A DNA stretch of 64,000 nucleotides from Timema cristinae (Eukaryota > Arthropoda > Insecta > Phasmatodea > Timematidae): NCBI GenBank assembly GCA_039000515.1, contig JBCFYV010000870.1, positions 1 to 64,000 on the forward strand, written 5' to 3'. Within the stretch, counting starts at the first letter, position 1. The number at the start of each line of letters is the position of its first letter. Made by a program: the position numbers and the translations under genes. Shown here in pieces: positions 41,215-52,990 of this stretch. The notes beneath the pieces were generated by a model. That model was not told where the DNA came from. It was given only the letters and a program-made list of their open reading frames with translations, and did not search any database.

Positions 41215-42490
41215 TTGGAGGACGATGATTTGCTACTCGTCTGGTTTTCAGTGAAGAGGCAACATTTTGTTTAATTGGAAAGGCGAATCGTCACAATATC
41301 CGTATATGGGGTACGGAAAATCCTCATATAGTTGTGGAAAAACAGCTGAAAGATGATTCTGACACCTTCACAATCCAACAAGATGGGGCTCCACCTCATA
41401 GGCACACTTCAGTGCATCGCTACCTGAATGAGGAACTCCCACACCGCTGGATTGGGCGATGTCCTGAAGATGACTCGGTGCTGTTCAGATACCCCCCTAG
41501 GTCTCCTGACCTTATGATGTGATTTTTTCCTTTGGGGACAGTCATGTTAAATACACTTTTTATGTGACACCATTGCCACCAACATTGAATGAGCTCCGGG
41601 ACCACAACCCATTACTTTGATGACCATCAATATGGGCCGAACTAGACTACCACATAGACGTGTGTTGTGTGACTAAGGCCAGTCGCCCACCAATCTGACA
41701 AAAACATTCATATAATAAGACATTTTGTCATATGACCGGCCGAAGAAGAATTTTACACGTTGTTTAAATCAGTTGCCGCACACCAAACTGACTTTGTCAT
41801 ATGACATCATCTGACATTCATATAAAATCGAAAATGTGTCCGACAGATATCAGTTCACTTCTGTCCAATGGGTTTTGCTCAGCTGACAAAACCTTACATG
41901 AAGCAGGCCATCCTATTATTACTAAGTAAAATTATTATTTGTTTTTTGCTTACATTAATCTTATGAGCAATCTTTAGTTTGCTGTGATGCTTTGTATATA
42001 GTTTGTGTCAAACTTCCTAATCTTGTATTCAATTAATAAACGAAGAAAATCAAAAGTTTCTACTCTTGTTCGGGTGAAATTTTTAAACTTCTTTTCATCT
42101 TCTCTCAATTTATTTTAAAACACTAAAATGTATACTTTTTTGTACAAATGATGCACCCAAAACTTTCTTTATCTGGCCTTCTCTTCTTTCAATATCAGTA
42201 AAGAACACCCACTTAAAAGTAAAAGATCTATATCATCTTCATGTGATGCCATGACAGTGCCTGGGCTTGAATTTTGTCCGGCTTTTTGTCACATCATCGT
42301 CGCTAACTGGGTTTAACAATTTGTTAAATGACATTTTGCTATATGATATCATGAGAAATTTTGTCAGATTGGTGGGCGACCGGCCTAAAGGAGGAGTATC
42401 GAACATTTGTAATGGTTTAACTAAAACGTGGATATTTTCCATTTCTTATCAATTTCATTCATTTTTTATGTGTAATACTTTATGAAATAC
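41215..42490 (+). pseudogene. Mariner/Tc-like (IS630) transposase fragment, split by a MITE
   Basis: Pieces in several frames: an EATFCLIGKANRHNIRIWG block (about 41,255-41,310), a frame at 41,334-41,522 with IQQDGAPPHRHTSVHRYLN, PHRWIGR and YPPRSPDL, then decayed DFF-type sequence. QQDGAPPH carries the second catalytic Asp of this superfamily, and PPRSPDL is the box before the last catalytic residue. A C-terminal ELDYHIDVCCVTK stretch ends at 41,676 and its continuation resumes at 42,389 (GGVSNICNG). The MITE at 41,677-42,385 sits exactly between them. The N-terminal half is absent. Confidence 0.8.
41677..42385. mobile_element. 709-bp MITE with 27-bp inverted ends and TAA duplication
   Basis: Starts GGCCAGTCGCCCACCAATCT and ends AGATTGGTGGGCGACCGGCC; the 27-bp ends differ at one base. 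TAA is present on both sides (41,674-41,676 and 42,386-42,388), pointing to the PIF/Harbinger group. It contains internal copies of CATTTTGTCATATGAC-like sequence at 41,732, 41,798 and 42,328. It has no coding capacity. Confidence 0.88.
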
Positions 42491-42589
42491 AGTTTTTAAA
42501 AACCCAATGAATCATTTCTAATAACCCTGTATATGTATAAATGCGATGACTAAACACAAGCTGACCTTCGGAACGAACTGAGAATCAAC

Positions 42590-43169
42590 ATATTAATGTC
42601 GCTGAAAAAAATAATTATAAATAGGATCTACGAAACAGGAGAATGACCAAAGGACTTACAAGGCATAAATATGGTGGCTCTAAAGAAGAATAAACAAGCC
42701 AATAAATGCAGTGACCACAAGACAATCAGCCTCGTCTCTCATGCGGGGAAGATTGTGGCAAGAATACTCAACAGGCGACTGGAACATAAAATAAAAAGTG
42801 GGATGGAAGAAGACAAATTTGGATTCAAAAAAGTAAAAGGAATCAGAGATGCCATCGGGATGCTAAGAATAATTTCAGAGTATGTTCTCTAAGTCAAGGA
42901 AAAGGTATGCATTGTTTTTATTGACTGGAAAAAGGCATTCGATAGAGTAAAGTGGAAGAAACTGATGGAAATACTCAATAAGCTTGGCATCAACTGGTGG
43001 GTCAGAAGGTTGAATGCAAACCTGTGCCCGAGACAGTGAGTGAAGGTGAGGTTGAATGATGAAGAGACCAACAGCGTAGAGATAGGAAGAGGAGTGAGGC
43101 AGTGATGCTGTTTGTCACTCAGTATATTCAACTTATATGGGGAGTGACTTGTCAGAAAAACCCTGGAAG
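42590..43169 (+). pseudogene. LINE reverse transcriptase, 5' part
   Basis: Non-LTR RT blocks: HKTISLVSHAGKIVARILNRRL (palm start), EEDKFGFKKVKGIRDAIGML and, after a stop, VCIVFIDWKKAFDRVKWKKL with the first catalytic Asp, then EIGRGVRQ. Reading continues in the LINE fragment at 47,539 after the Gypsy insertion. Several stops make it dead. The clade cannot be fixed by eye. Confidence 0.8.
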
Positions 43170-43174
43170 CGTTA

Positions 43175-43422
43175 TGTAATTTTCTGAATCATACTTGTGC
43201 TGCAAATAGTAGTGCACAATTTGTTTAAACTAATTCTTAAGTTAATCTAGCGCTTGTTAATTGTAGTTCATTGTGTTAGTACGCCTAAAAGTTTGACACT
43301 GCTCACAATTCACGTTCATCGTGTTAGTACGCTTAAAAGTTTGACACTGCTCACAATTCACGTTCATCACAGATCATCAGTCTCCTGAAGGTCCTTCCTA
43401 GTGTTGCCAAATGAACACTTCA
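43175..43422 (-). repeat. 3' LTR of the minus-strand Gypsy element
   Basis: 248 bp; about 50 bp longer than its partner because a block containing AAAGTTTGACACTGCTCACA is present twice in tandem (about 43,275-43,322 and 43,323-43,370). Confidence 0.85.
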
Positions 43423-43743
43423 CTATCCCCCTCCCCCGTCTAAAAGGCGAATATGTGAGCCTTCTTGGGGGTTGCTTCTTCCTTTGCTGCTGAACGTGCC
43501 CTTCAGGGATTTCCTCATTCTGCCCCCTAGAGGCGGCCTTGATAGGATGGGCCTGCACTCGTTTGAGTCTGGCGAAGTTTCTTGGGTCCTTCTAATGTCT
43601 CCAGCTCTTATCTCTTCATCAACAGTAGGTGGTAGAGCACTCGTTCTCACTGCCACTAGGTAGCGGGGGTTCCGCCATTCACATCCTCTAACCGCCCGGG
43701 CAAGACAGAATGGTTGGTAGACACATCCTCAAGGCTGTTCCTT

Positions 43744-46700
43744 TTATTTGATAATCTGGAAGGTGTTATTTGGTTCAAATGTCTCATGACACTCTCTTTT
43801 ACCTGAGTTCTTTATTTGCCTCTCTTGCTGAACACTCACTTTGCTTTGGACTTGTGTTAGTAGTAGTTCTCTGTTGTCCACATTCTTAACCCTATTGTTG
43901 ATTATATCTAATCGAGTGCGCAGAGTTCTACATAACATAAGCTTTACTGAGGCTTCTCTAGTTGTGATGTGTGGGGTGTTTCGGTAGGTTAGTAGAAATT
44001 CCTTCATTGTGGTGGATAAATCGACTCCTTCAAATTTAGCTTTGCGTAAGCATTGTTTTATCTGACACACTCCATTTTCAACTTGCCCATTGGTTGTGGA
44101 ATGATATGGGCCCCAACCCTAAATTCTATGCCGTTTCTTGAACGAAATTCACTGAATTCTGTAGACTTTATTAGATGACTGCCATTATCGGATATTAGAA
44201 CCTCTGGATATCGAAATCGAGAAAAGATTGTAGTTAGGGCACAAATTGTTGCCATAGTCAACTTCATTGAACATACATCAAGCCATTTACTGTGAGCATC
44301 AACTACAAGTAAGTAACTCATCCGATCTATAGCTCCAAGGAAGTCAATGTGGATTCGACTCCAAGGCGTTGCCAGCCACTTTCATGGAATCAGACAACTT
44401 TTCTGAGGTGATTGCTGAACTACCCGACATATGTGGCATCCCAAGACGTAGTTCCCAATGTCTTTGTTCATGCAGGGCCACCATAAGTAATTCTTAGCTG
44501 ATAACTTAAATCTTGACCACTACTAAGTGCCCAACATGTAGTTTCCTCAGGATGCTGTCTCAAAGAGAAGACGATACGACCAATCGGCTTCCTCGAAAAC
44601 TGCACCCTCCTTCAATATTTAGTTCATCTTGTATAGACTTGAACTGGACTAATGGCTCCTTAGCTGCTGTTGGCCAACCATTAACAATGCACTTCGCCAG
44701 CTTGCTTAACACTGGATCTGTTCTGCTCTGTAAGTCCACTAGTTTTCTGTTCAGGTTACAGAGTCCCTCCTGGAAACTCTGGGAGTAATGTAAAAGAGCA
44801 CTTTCAAATTTAATGACTGGACAGCACGAGACAAGTAATCAGCACAATTCCTATGGATGGGCACAAATTGTATTTGGTAGTCAAAATGTGATAGGAAATA
44901 CACTTAGTTTTGGAGGCGATTTGAGGAAAGAATTGGTATTCCTTCCTTTGGCCCAAAAATAGTGACCAGCGGCTTGTGTGTGATCTGTTTCGAGCCTAAA
45001 TTTCTGCATATACAAATAATGCACCAACTTTTGCACTCCAAAAACAAATCCTAGCGCTTCCCTACGTATTTGGGGATATCTGCGTTGTCTCTATCGGCGT
45101 GCGGGAGGCATATGTAACCGGATGTATTGTTCCATCTTCATATAGTTGATTCAGAACTCCAGAGCCTCCCACTGGGCTGGCGTCTGTTGAAGGTATCAAC
45201 TCTTGCGTTGGGTCATAATGAGCCAATATTGGAGCCTAGGTTAGATGTACCTTAATTTGTTCAAATGCTTGAGAACACTTGAAGGTCCAGTTCCACTCGG
45301 ATCCCTTCTTCAACAGACTGTATAAGGGGCTTAGTGTAGTTGACACTTCCTGAAGAAACCTTCAATAATATTCCACCATCCCAAGGAAAGATTTGACTTG
45401 GGTGACGTATATTGGTGATTCAACCTTCAAAATTGGTTCAATCAATTTCTTATCCAACATTAGGCCCTTTTCACTTATAATGTATCCAAGATATTTAATA
45501 GATTCCTGTATGAATGAGTACTTATCGACGTTAAGAGTTAATCCATTTTCCTCAAACCTTGACAATACATCATACAATCTCTCATCATGTTCCTATTTTG
45601 TTTTGCCTCCAATAATAATATCATCCTGCCATACTGGAATTTCTTCCACTTCTCCTAATACGCCTTCAATAATTCTCTAAAATAACTGTGGTGATGGTGA
45701 TATTACAAATGGAATGCGGTTGTACGAATACAGTCCTTTGTGTGTGCTGATTGTAACCATCTCTCTGGAATTATCATCTAGTAGTACTTGTTGATATGCA
45801 TTCTGTAAATCCAATTTGGAAAAGAACTTACTGTCTTGCATTGTTTGATAAACTTCTTCTACCCTAGGTAGTGGTCAACCTCGAAAAATGGGCTTAATGT
45901 CACTTTAAAGTTTCTGCAGATTCTGACAGAACCATCCGCTTAGCAATAAGAACGGTCGGCATTCCCCATCTACTGTATTTGCTGGGGGAAATCACTCCTA
46001 TTTCCTGTAAGCGAATTAATTCAGCCTCCACTTTAGGTTTTAATGGAAAAGGCATGGACCTATATTTACAGAATGTTGGCACTGCTCCATCTTTTAATTT
46101 CAAATTAAATTTCCCTTTGTTAAAGGTTCCCAACACGTCAGTAAAAACTGTAGGATACTTCTTCCGCAAGGTTGACAAATAAATACTAATCTCCAGATGT
46201 CGTGTGATGTATTTGACCCTTAAAGCTAAAAGTCTTCATAAAGTCCCTACCTAATAACAAAGGTACCTCCTCTGGCACCACGTGGAACCCTATTACACTG
46301 GCTTTCTGTTTGTACATCACCTCTATAAAACAACAGCCCAGAGGTTTCACTATATGCTGGGAATATCGCAAAGTTTGATTTGTTTGTCTCAAAGGTTTTT
46401 CAGGAAAACTTTCCATATACATAGATTCGGCCATATCACTGAAGGTTGCTCCTGAATCTATCCAGCACCAGAGGAGTTCCTTGATTCTCCACGATCATGT
46501 TGAAAAGTTGAAATTGGGAATGTTCGCCAGATGTAGTTATCATACTTAGAAGCTACATTAGAAGCTCTACACACTTTCTTTAAGTGCCCTTTAGTTCCAC
46601 ACAGATTAAAGATATAATTTCTCAATCAACATCGTTAAGATACATTGTTGTTATAAATACATACCATGCAAGGAGGCTGGACTGATAGCTTTTGTGATGT

Positions 46701-46892
46701 TCCTTGAGCTCTTGATTCTACCACCCTAATTATTTCTGGTTCCTCCTTTATTTTGACCCCAATAATGTTGGAAAACAATTCACTGTTTGCCACAACTTGT
46801 TCTGCAATATCCTTAGCTTTTGAAAACTTTAATGTCATTGGATCCTCAGTGAACAGTCTTTCTTTTATTTTATCGTTTGCTAAACCCATCAT
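43744..46892 (-). pseudogene. Decayed gag-pol of the minus-strand Gypsy element
   Basis: On the minus strand from high to low coordinates: gag-like MMGLANDKIKERLF with FSKAKDIAEQ; a protease-flanking part FIEVMYKQKAS...PLLLGRDFM; RT start FKYRSMPFPLKPKVEAELIRL-type part with SKYSRWGMPTVL; RT end GLTLNVDKYSFIQESIKYLGY; integrase VVDAHSKWLDV (first Asp) and VLISDNGSHL (second Asp), then LLTYRNTPHITT. Each piece is in a separate frame and many stops intervene, so it is non-functional. The order is normal for Gypsy. The RT catalytic box lies in a damaged part (about 45,600-45,700). Confidence 0.85.
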
Positions 46893-47335
46893 AAATTTGT
46901 CTACGATATTGGACTACAAATTGGCCCCTAAACTACAAGTTGTTGATAAATGCTGGACTCTAGCAGCCCAATCTGCAATACTCTCCTCCTCAGATTTGGA
47001 TGCTTGATAAAATAGATTATCTTTCCTTAAACATGGATACCTTTGGCGCATAATGAGATGACAGGTAACATTTTAATCTCCTTATAAGTCTTATCTTCAG
47101 GCTTGTTGGGAACACACAAGTCTATTAATAACTTGTGACCTGATGTAATAAGCTTAGAAAGATATCCTTTTGTTTCTTTGCATTCAACACTTCATTAGCT
47201 CTAAAAACAATTGCAACTTGCGCTCAAACACTTCCCATTCCTCAACAAGTGTTATGACCAATATGGGATGACATGATTACTTTAGTATGCCCAGTAACAA
47301 AATAAATTGACAAATACTTAAGTCAACAATGCCAA

Positions 47336-47533
47336 TGTAATATTCTGAATCATACTTAAGCTGCAAATAATAGTGCATACTTTGATTAAAATAATTCTTA
47401 AGTTAATCAAGCACTCGTTAATCGTAGTTCATTGTGTTAATATACCTCAAAGTTTGACACTGCTCACGATTAATGTTCGTCACAGTTCATCCATCTTTTG
47501 AAGGTCCTTCTCAGTGTTGCCAACTGAACTTTC
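47336..47533 (-). repeat. 5' LTR of the minus-strand Gypsy element
   Basis: 198 bp; aligns with 43,175-43,422 apart from the internal duplication, with many substitutions. Confidence 0.85.
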
Positions 47534-47538
47534 CGTTA

Positions 47539-47790
47539 CGTGGTAATTTCAGGATAGGAGGTCGCGTCATCAACATAATAAAATAAGCAGATGATCTAAC
47601 ATTGCTGGCCAAAAATAAAGAAGAGTTGGAGGAAATTATGGACCGGCTGGTGGCGATAGGAAGAATATTGTGATAAACATTGAGAAGTCAAAAGTGATGA
47701 TGATTTCAAAAAATGAAAAGCCTCTGAAAATCACAATTGGAAATCAGGAGTTAGAAAACATAAAGCTAAATGGGTAGTAATGCGTGATGC

Positions 47791-47852
<62 letters not shown>
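47539..47852 (+). pseudogene. LINE reverse transcriptase, 3' part, with SINE-like tail
   Basis: Continues the RT interrupted at 43,169: RIGGRVINIIK, a stop at the position of the aromatic residue, then ADDLTLLAKNKEELEEIMDRL, the catalytic Asp pair of a non-LTR RT, and INIEKSKVMMIS. After LENIKLNG the sequence turns into GGGTAGTAATGCGTGATGC and a pure (TAA)n run (47,790-47,852). That junction sequence matches the 3' end of the SINEs in this window. Confidence 0.75.
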
Positions 47853-49878
47853 GTTTGTATTCCTCTTTCTTGTATTTTCTTTAATATGTAATACATTTAC
47901 CGGCAATACTGTGTATGTGTACAAAATAAGTTGTATTAAAGGGGTTATCCAATAAAAAACATTTCCAACATTATAAGAATATTTATTTTCTAGTATTTGT
48001 GCTTTCCTGGTGCTAGTTTCCAGAATAAGAAATTAACATTTTATGGCCTAAAAGTGGAAAAAAGTAATAATGATGATAAATAATTACTTTTATCTCCTGG
48101 GTAACTTGATTTTTATTAAAGTGGAAATCAAAATTGTATTCATCACTATGAGTTACAACTTTCCTCCAATTTAGTGAATAAGCCATGTTAAAAGTGTATA
48201 AGAACAAAATACATAGCACACAAAAAATGACTTGATAGCTATAGCTGCTATCCATGTAAACGAAAATAGCTCCACTATAGTAAATAATACAGAAAATCAA
48301 CTAATGTATGATCCTCAACGGTGGTTGCGTGCTTTAATGTGTCCCACTCGTGTAGATTGAATTACTAGTTACTAGATTAGGGTTAGAATTATTTTAACTA
48401 AATGGCTTCACACTCTGCCTTTATGTAAATATGGGTACATTTCCTCTAAAATTATACCTACCTCATCATTATTTCATAAGTTTAATGGATGCATATAACC
48501 TGAATAGGTACTAAGAGGCATTTGAAATGAAATAAAATATGCATATACATCTCTAATTGAAGGAATTAATACGTGGAGTATATATATATGCTATATAGAG
48601 GGTGTGGCAGGAGGAAAGGTCATTCTAAGAACAAAAATAATTATATGAACATGTGTCTTGTTTCGAATGGTTTCCAGATAGAGCTAAATGAATGTGAAGT
48701 ATTTTGAATTTGACACGCCAGTTTTTACTTTCTTCCTGCCTTAATGTGCCACTATCCAAATCATGTGTGTCAATGAGTATCAGGTGGTGGTTTCATAACT
48801 CTAATCGTGGGAAACTGCAGCAGTGACACTACAATCGCAGAAGCAGTAAACATACTGCATATCTGACATTTGTGTAGTTGTGTGAAATTTTTAAGTCACA
48901 CTTCTATAATGTCACTATTGACCGCCACAAACTCCAAATGACGTGTAATACCAATGAATATGCTTAAAATTTTGATGCATTATGAAGGGAAGGAAGGACA
49001 ATATTGTGTGGTAAATTAATTTGAGTGTATATTCAAAATTCTATATCTCTAAAACCATTTGAAATAGAAGGCATGCTCCTAAATACTTTTTTCTTAGAAT
49101 GATATACTATGACCTCACATTTCCTCCTGAGATATCCAGTACAAAGATAAATATTTGAAATAGTTTGATTATTTTAAGAAGGTTTTAACTTTTTTTTAAA
49201 GTATTTATTTTTAAACACTATATTTAATGATTTTATATAGATGCATTTGTTTCTGAAAACCTTTTAGGAAATAATAAATACTTGTTCTTAGTTTGACCTG
49301 TATTAAAGAATGTTCATACTAAAAAGTGATATAATTTTTTTTTGCCCATATGTTTATGAAAATACTAAATGTAACATGTTTGTAGCTTGTAGCTTTTCAG
49401 GTACGGGAAGGCTTATTTTTATATCACGGAAGAACAGGAATTTGATTGTGAGATTAAAAAAAAATATCTAAGAAGCACTACACATATTCAGATTAAATTT
49501 AGTGTTTAGATGCTTTTAATTTTTGAAAAAGGAGTTTTAAGAAGTCCTGCAAAAATCATTTTTGAAGGTGAATAATAACAAAATTTAAAATTAACATTTT
49601 ATTCAAGCACATGAACCTATATAAACCCTTATATAAATTTTTCATGAATCTTCAAGAGAGAGTAAGAATCTAAAATTAGCCATCAAAGAAACAAAAATTA
49701 CTAAAAATTGTAGATTTTCATGTTTTATGTCTGATACTATCTTTTCATTAAAATAATTAATAGTTTTACTTCAAAAAAAGTTTCATTATCTATTTTTGTT
49801 TGTATTTTTGTTTATATATGTACTTGTATTCTATTAAAATAAAGTAAAGATTTCCTTAAAAAGTTAGATGTCTGAGTC
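47853..49878. other. AT-rich stretch; possible transposon edge near 48,597
   Basis: No gene seen. A block starting AGAGGGTGTGGCAGGAGGAA (about 48,597-49,140) with conserved-looking non-coding sequence resembles the outer part of mariner/Tc-like elements, but no transposase or inverted partner was found. A 95-codon minus frame at 48,013-48,300 has no domain. Confidence 0.3.
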
Positions 49879-49891
49879 TTTAATAACTATA

Positions 49892-50140
49892 TGGGGTCCG
49901 GGGTTCAATCCTCGGTCCTGGCACAGATTTATCTAATTACCAAACCCTTCTTTCACCTCTGACAAGACGTGTATTAAATCACAACTTGTGAATGTGTGGA
50001 ATGCCAGGCCTCAACCGTAGTTCGGATTCCACGTTAAACTTTAGGTCCTTCATTTCATCTCACAATCACCCTACCATTACACATTAGCGTAAGTGTGTAT
50101 AACCCGAACGGGTAGTAAGACGCGGTGCTAATAATAATAA
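49892..50140 (+). mobile_element. 5'-truncated SINE with 13-bp target duplication
   Basis: Begins inside the tRNA head at GGGGTCCGGGGTTCAATCC, keeps the whole body, TATAACCCGAACGGGTAG and a short (AAT) tail. TTTAATAACTATA flanks it at 49,879-49,891 and 50,141-50,153. Confidence 0.9.
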
Positions 50141-50153
50141 TTTAATAACTATA

Positions 50154-50786
50154 CAAAGAGCAAGATTGTTCAGCAGGACCACTTTATCCCTCCATGTACC
50201 CTTTATTAATATCGCAGTTATGTAGCTAACCTATTATTTCTAATATATTTATATTATAATATATAAATTTCTAAAGGGGTCTGAAGTATATCCGACTTAT
50301 GAGCACCAGTAAAATACACACACACGCATATATGCGCGCACGCACACACACATACACATTCCAAATGAGATAAATTAACATATACTCCTGCTCTGCAGGA
50401 ATAAACACAAAACTAATATATCTAAGAATAATATTTAGGAAACTTACAATTTGATTTAGGTTTGCACTCCATTTAACCTGAAAAGGAAAAGTATATACCT
50501 CGAATGACTAAACATTTGCACTATCTTTTAAGATATTCTACAGTAGAATAAAAGCAAGGCATTAGTCTGGTTAAACTGAGAAATAAAATGCAGTTAACCC
50601 CAAAAGAAATTGCAAGAAAACGTTTTATGTTATTTTTATGGTTTATTAGGTGGGAGAATAACATCCTAAAAGGAGGTCTAAATAGGCAGACAGGAAGTGG
50701 TCCTTTTGTGACGTAAAAAGATGGCTACCAATGACAAATAAATGAGTGAAATGTACACAGTTTGTTGAAATTTGATAGTGAGTTGG
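50154..50786. other. Spacer with a (CA)-rich microsatellite
   Basis: An imperfect CA/CG/TA microsatellite lies at 50,317-50,359. No gene seen. Confidence 0.5.
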
Positions 50787-52990
50787 ATTAGACAACCTTC
50801 TGCAGGAACTTGAGGGACTTTATTCTTGCCTGGAGGCTGGCACAGTTGATTTGGATTCTGTATTGAAATCCAGATGCATTGAAGCGATTAGGAAAGGACT
50901 AAGTTCAAAGAAGAATAAATTAAGCAATGGTTCAGAAAAAGCAAACTGTGGTTAAACTACCATTACATGTTGGAAACAGTCAGGGAACTCCTAGAATCCG
51001 ATCAAACAGGGTCGTGGGGCATGCATCTCCATGCTATATCTGATTGCTTACCCATATTTGTTGCTGCAGCACTCTTATTAAATTATCTATATGTGTATCT
51101 CTATTTGCAGAACATGAAGTTATTAGATACTCAACATCCTTATGTGTACTATAAATTCCAGAATGAATTCAGTGTCAATTAGCGTAGCAATCAGTACTGG
51201 GCTGGCCTTGGATCCGACTTGGTGAATGAGCAGACTTTTATGCGATCCATCAAAAGTACTGGTGGATTAATCAGAGGAAGGGGCATGACTGAACATCGAA
51301 AAGCCGTGTGGACCATGTCTGCTCCCATCTGTTCCTCGTACAATTACGCCATGCAAGACTTCACCAATAAAGCATACACAACAAGTGAACAGCACAAGGA
51401 AGTGACTATCCCACGAATGGAGAGGGACAGTAAGGACTTGACAAAACTTGAAGAATATTCTCCATTCTTGGAGATGATGACCTATCGAAACATTATCACA
51501 GGGATCAATGCTGATAAATATATAAATGTTCAAGATCTTTTCAATGTAGGCAACATAATAGTTAAAGAAATGGAGGGACAAAATGTTTTTTAATATTCAC
51601 ATAAGTGTAAGAATAAAGTTAAGACATTAGCATCCACTCAGGTATCAAGGTCAGTAATGACCAGACCATTGATCCAGCTCTGTTGTTTCAGAGGTTCCTG
51701 GTTGTATCATAGTCAGGAAAGCTATGTCTAGATGATGTGATAAAGTATAAACTTTCACTGTACCTGCACCCATTAATTGAAGCAAAGTATATTTTACAAA
51801 AACCTGAGAAAGCGCAACTTCAGGAGGCCATACAAAACCATGTCAAGTCATTTGATGCTGCTGTACTTGAGTCCATTCCAAAGACTGATCACTACGTACT
51901 TGTTGGAAGATCACTTCTACAACGGTTGAAATGGAAGGAAGGAAGGAAGAACCTACAGTTCAAATGCTGATGTCTAGTAGTGTTTCACATCAAATCGCTA
52001 TGGCAAGGCCACAGTTTTGTTTGATGGATATGATGGACAACTAAGTACAAAAGACAATACACATTTATGTCGAATAATCAATATTTCAAACAATGTCAAC
52101 ATAAGAGAATGAACCCAATTTGTTGGGAAATGCAAGATTTCCTCTCAAATGAGAAGAATAAACACCTTATCGCTGACCACTTGCGTCAGAAAGGCTGTCA
52201 TGTTGTACACGCTGAAGGAGATGCAGACATAGTGAAAGCAACATTAAATGTCATCATACAGATCTACAACTCTATCGGAGACGACATAGACCTATTGGTA
52301 TTGTTACTGTATCAAGCTGGGAATGACTACCAGGATCTTTATTTTTGATCCGACAAAGACGAAGGGAAACAATATGTATATAACATCAAGGTTCTGAAAC
52401 AGTTAATTGGTGAAGCTGTATACCATGATTTGTTGTTTGCACATGCATTCTTTGGTTGCGACACTACATCAGGAATATACGGGGTCTGCAAGAAGTTGTC
52501 TTTCAAAAAGTTATTAGGGGCGATCCTGATTTTCACAGTTGTTCAAAAATCTTTTGCGCTCCAAACACAGATCAAGATGCTGTAGAGATCACTGGCCACA
52601 AAGCAATGGCGGCCATGTTTAGGGGGAGCCAATCTGATTCTCTAATGCCACTATGTTACAGCATTCTTTGTAGGGAAGTATTCACTGGAAATACATTTGT
52701 GAAGCCCGAGAGACTACTTCCAACATCGTCGGCCAAAAAACTTCACTGTCGGCGGGTTTACTTAAAATGTCATGCAGTGGTTGGGCAAGAATGACGATAT
52801 GGATCCAACTAAATGGGCATAGATTGTAAAAGATGGAAAATTTCTTACATTAATGATGGACAATAGTCCTGAACCGGACAAACGTCTTCAAATGATCCGA
52901 TGCAAATGCTCTTCACAATGTCAATATGGTAACTATGACAATATGACTCAATAGCCAGTTTCAGATGAGGAAGATATTGAGAACTATTTG
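50787..52990 (+). pseudogene. Decayed copy of a widespread uncharacterised animal protein
   Basis: Consecutive pieces in changing frames belong to one multi-copy protein family common in insect, mollusc and cnidarian genomes, for which I know no established function. Pieces: LETVRELLESDQTGSW (50,967), FMRSIKSTGGLIRGRGMTEH (51,237), TSEQHKE, a hydrophobic-free middle, HLRQKGCHVVHAEGDADIVK (about 52,170), GDDIDLLVLLLYQAGND, AHAFFGCDTTSGIYG (about 52,440, other frame) and a C-terminal Cys-rich start MIRCKCSSQCQYG (about 52,890). The GDADIV, DDIDLLVLL and GCDTTSGIYG blocks resemble the acidic-residue layout of PIN/FEN-like nucleases; this is inference. At least five frameshifts or stops. Confidence 0.7.

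Larger units (their letters stand above)
43175..47533 (-). mobile_element. Older Gypsy element on the minus strand, inserted in a LINE
   Basis: LTRs 43,175-43,422 and 47,336-47,533 begin TGTAAT(A/T)TTCTGAATCAT on the + strand and are flanked by CGTTA (43,170-43,174 and 47,534-47,538). Coding pieces run on the minus strand: gag-like 46,635-46,892, protease-like part near 46,430, RT 45,362-46,178, RNase H region near 45,000, and integrase 43,744-44,321. A pyrimidine run at 43,423-43,440 is the polypurine tract of the minus strand. The LTRs differ at many positions, so it is much older than the element at 29,380. Confidence 0.9.
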
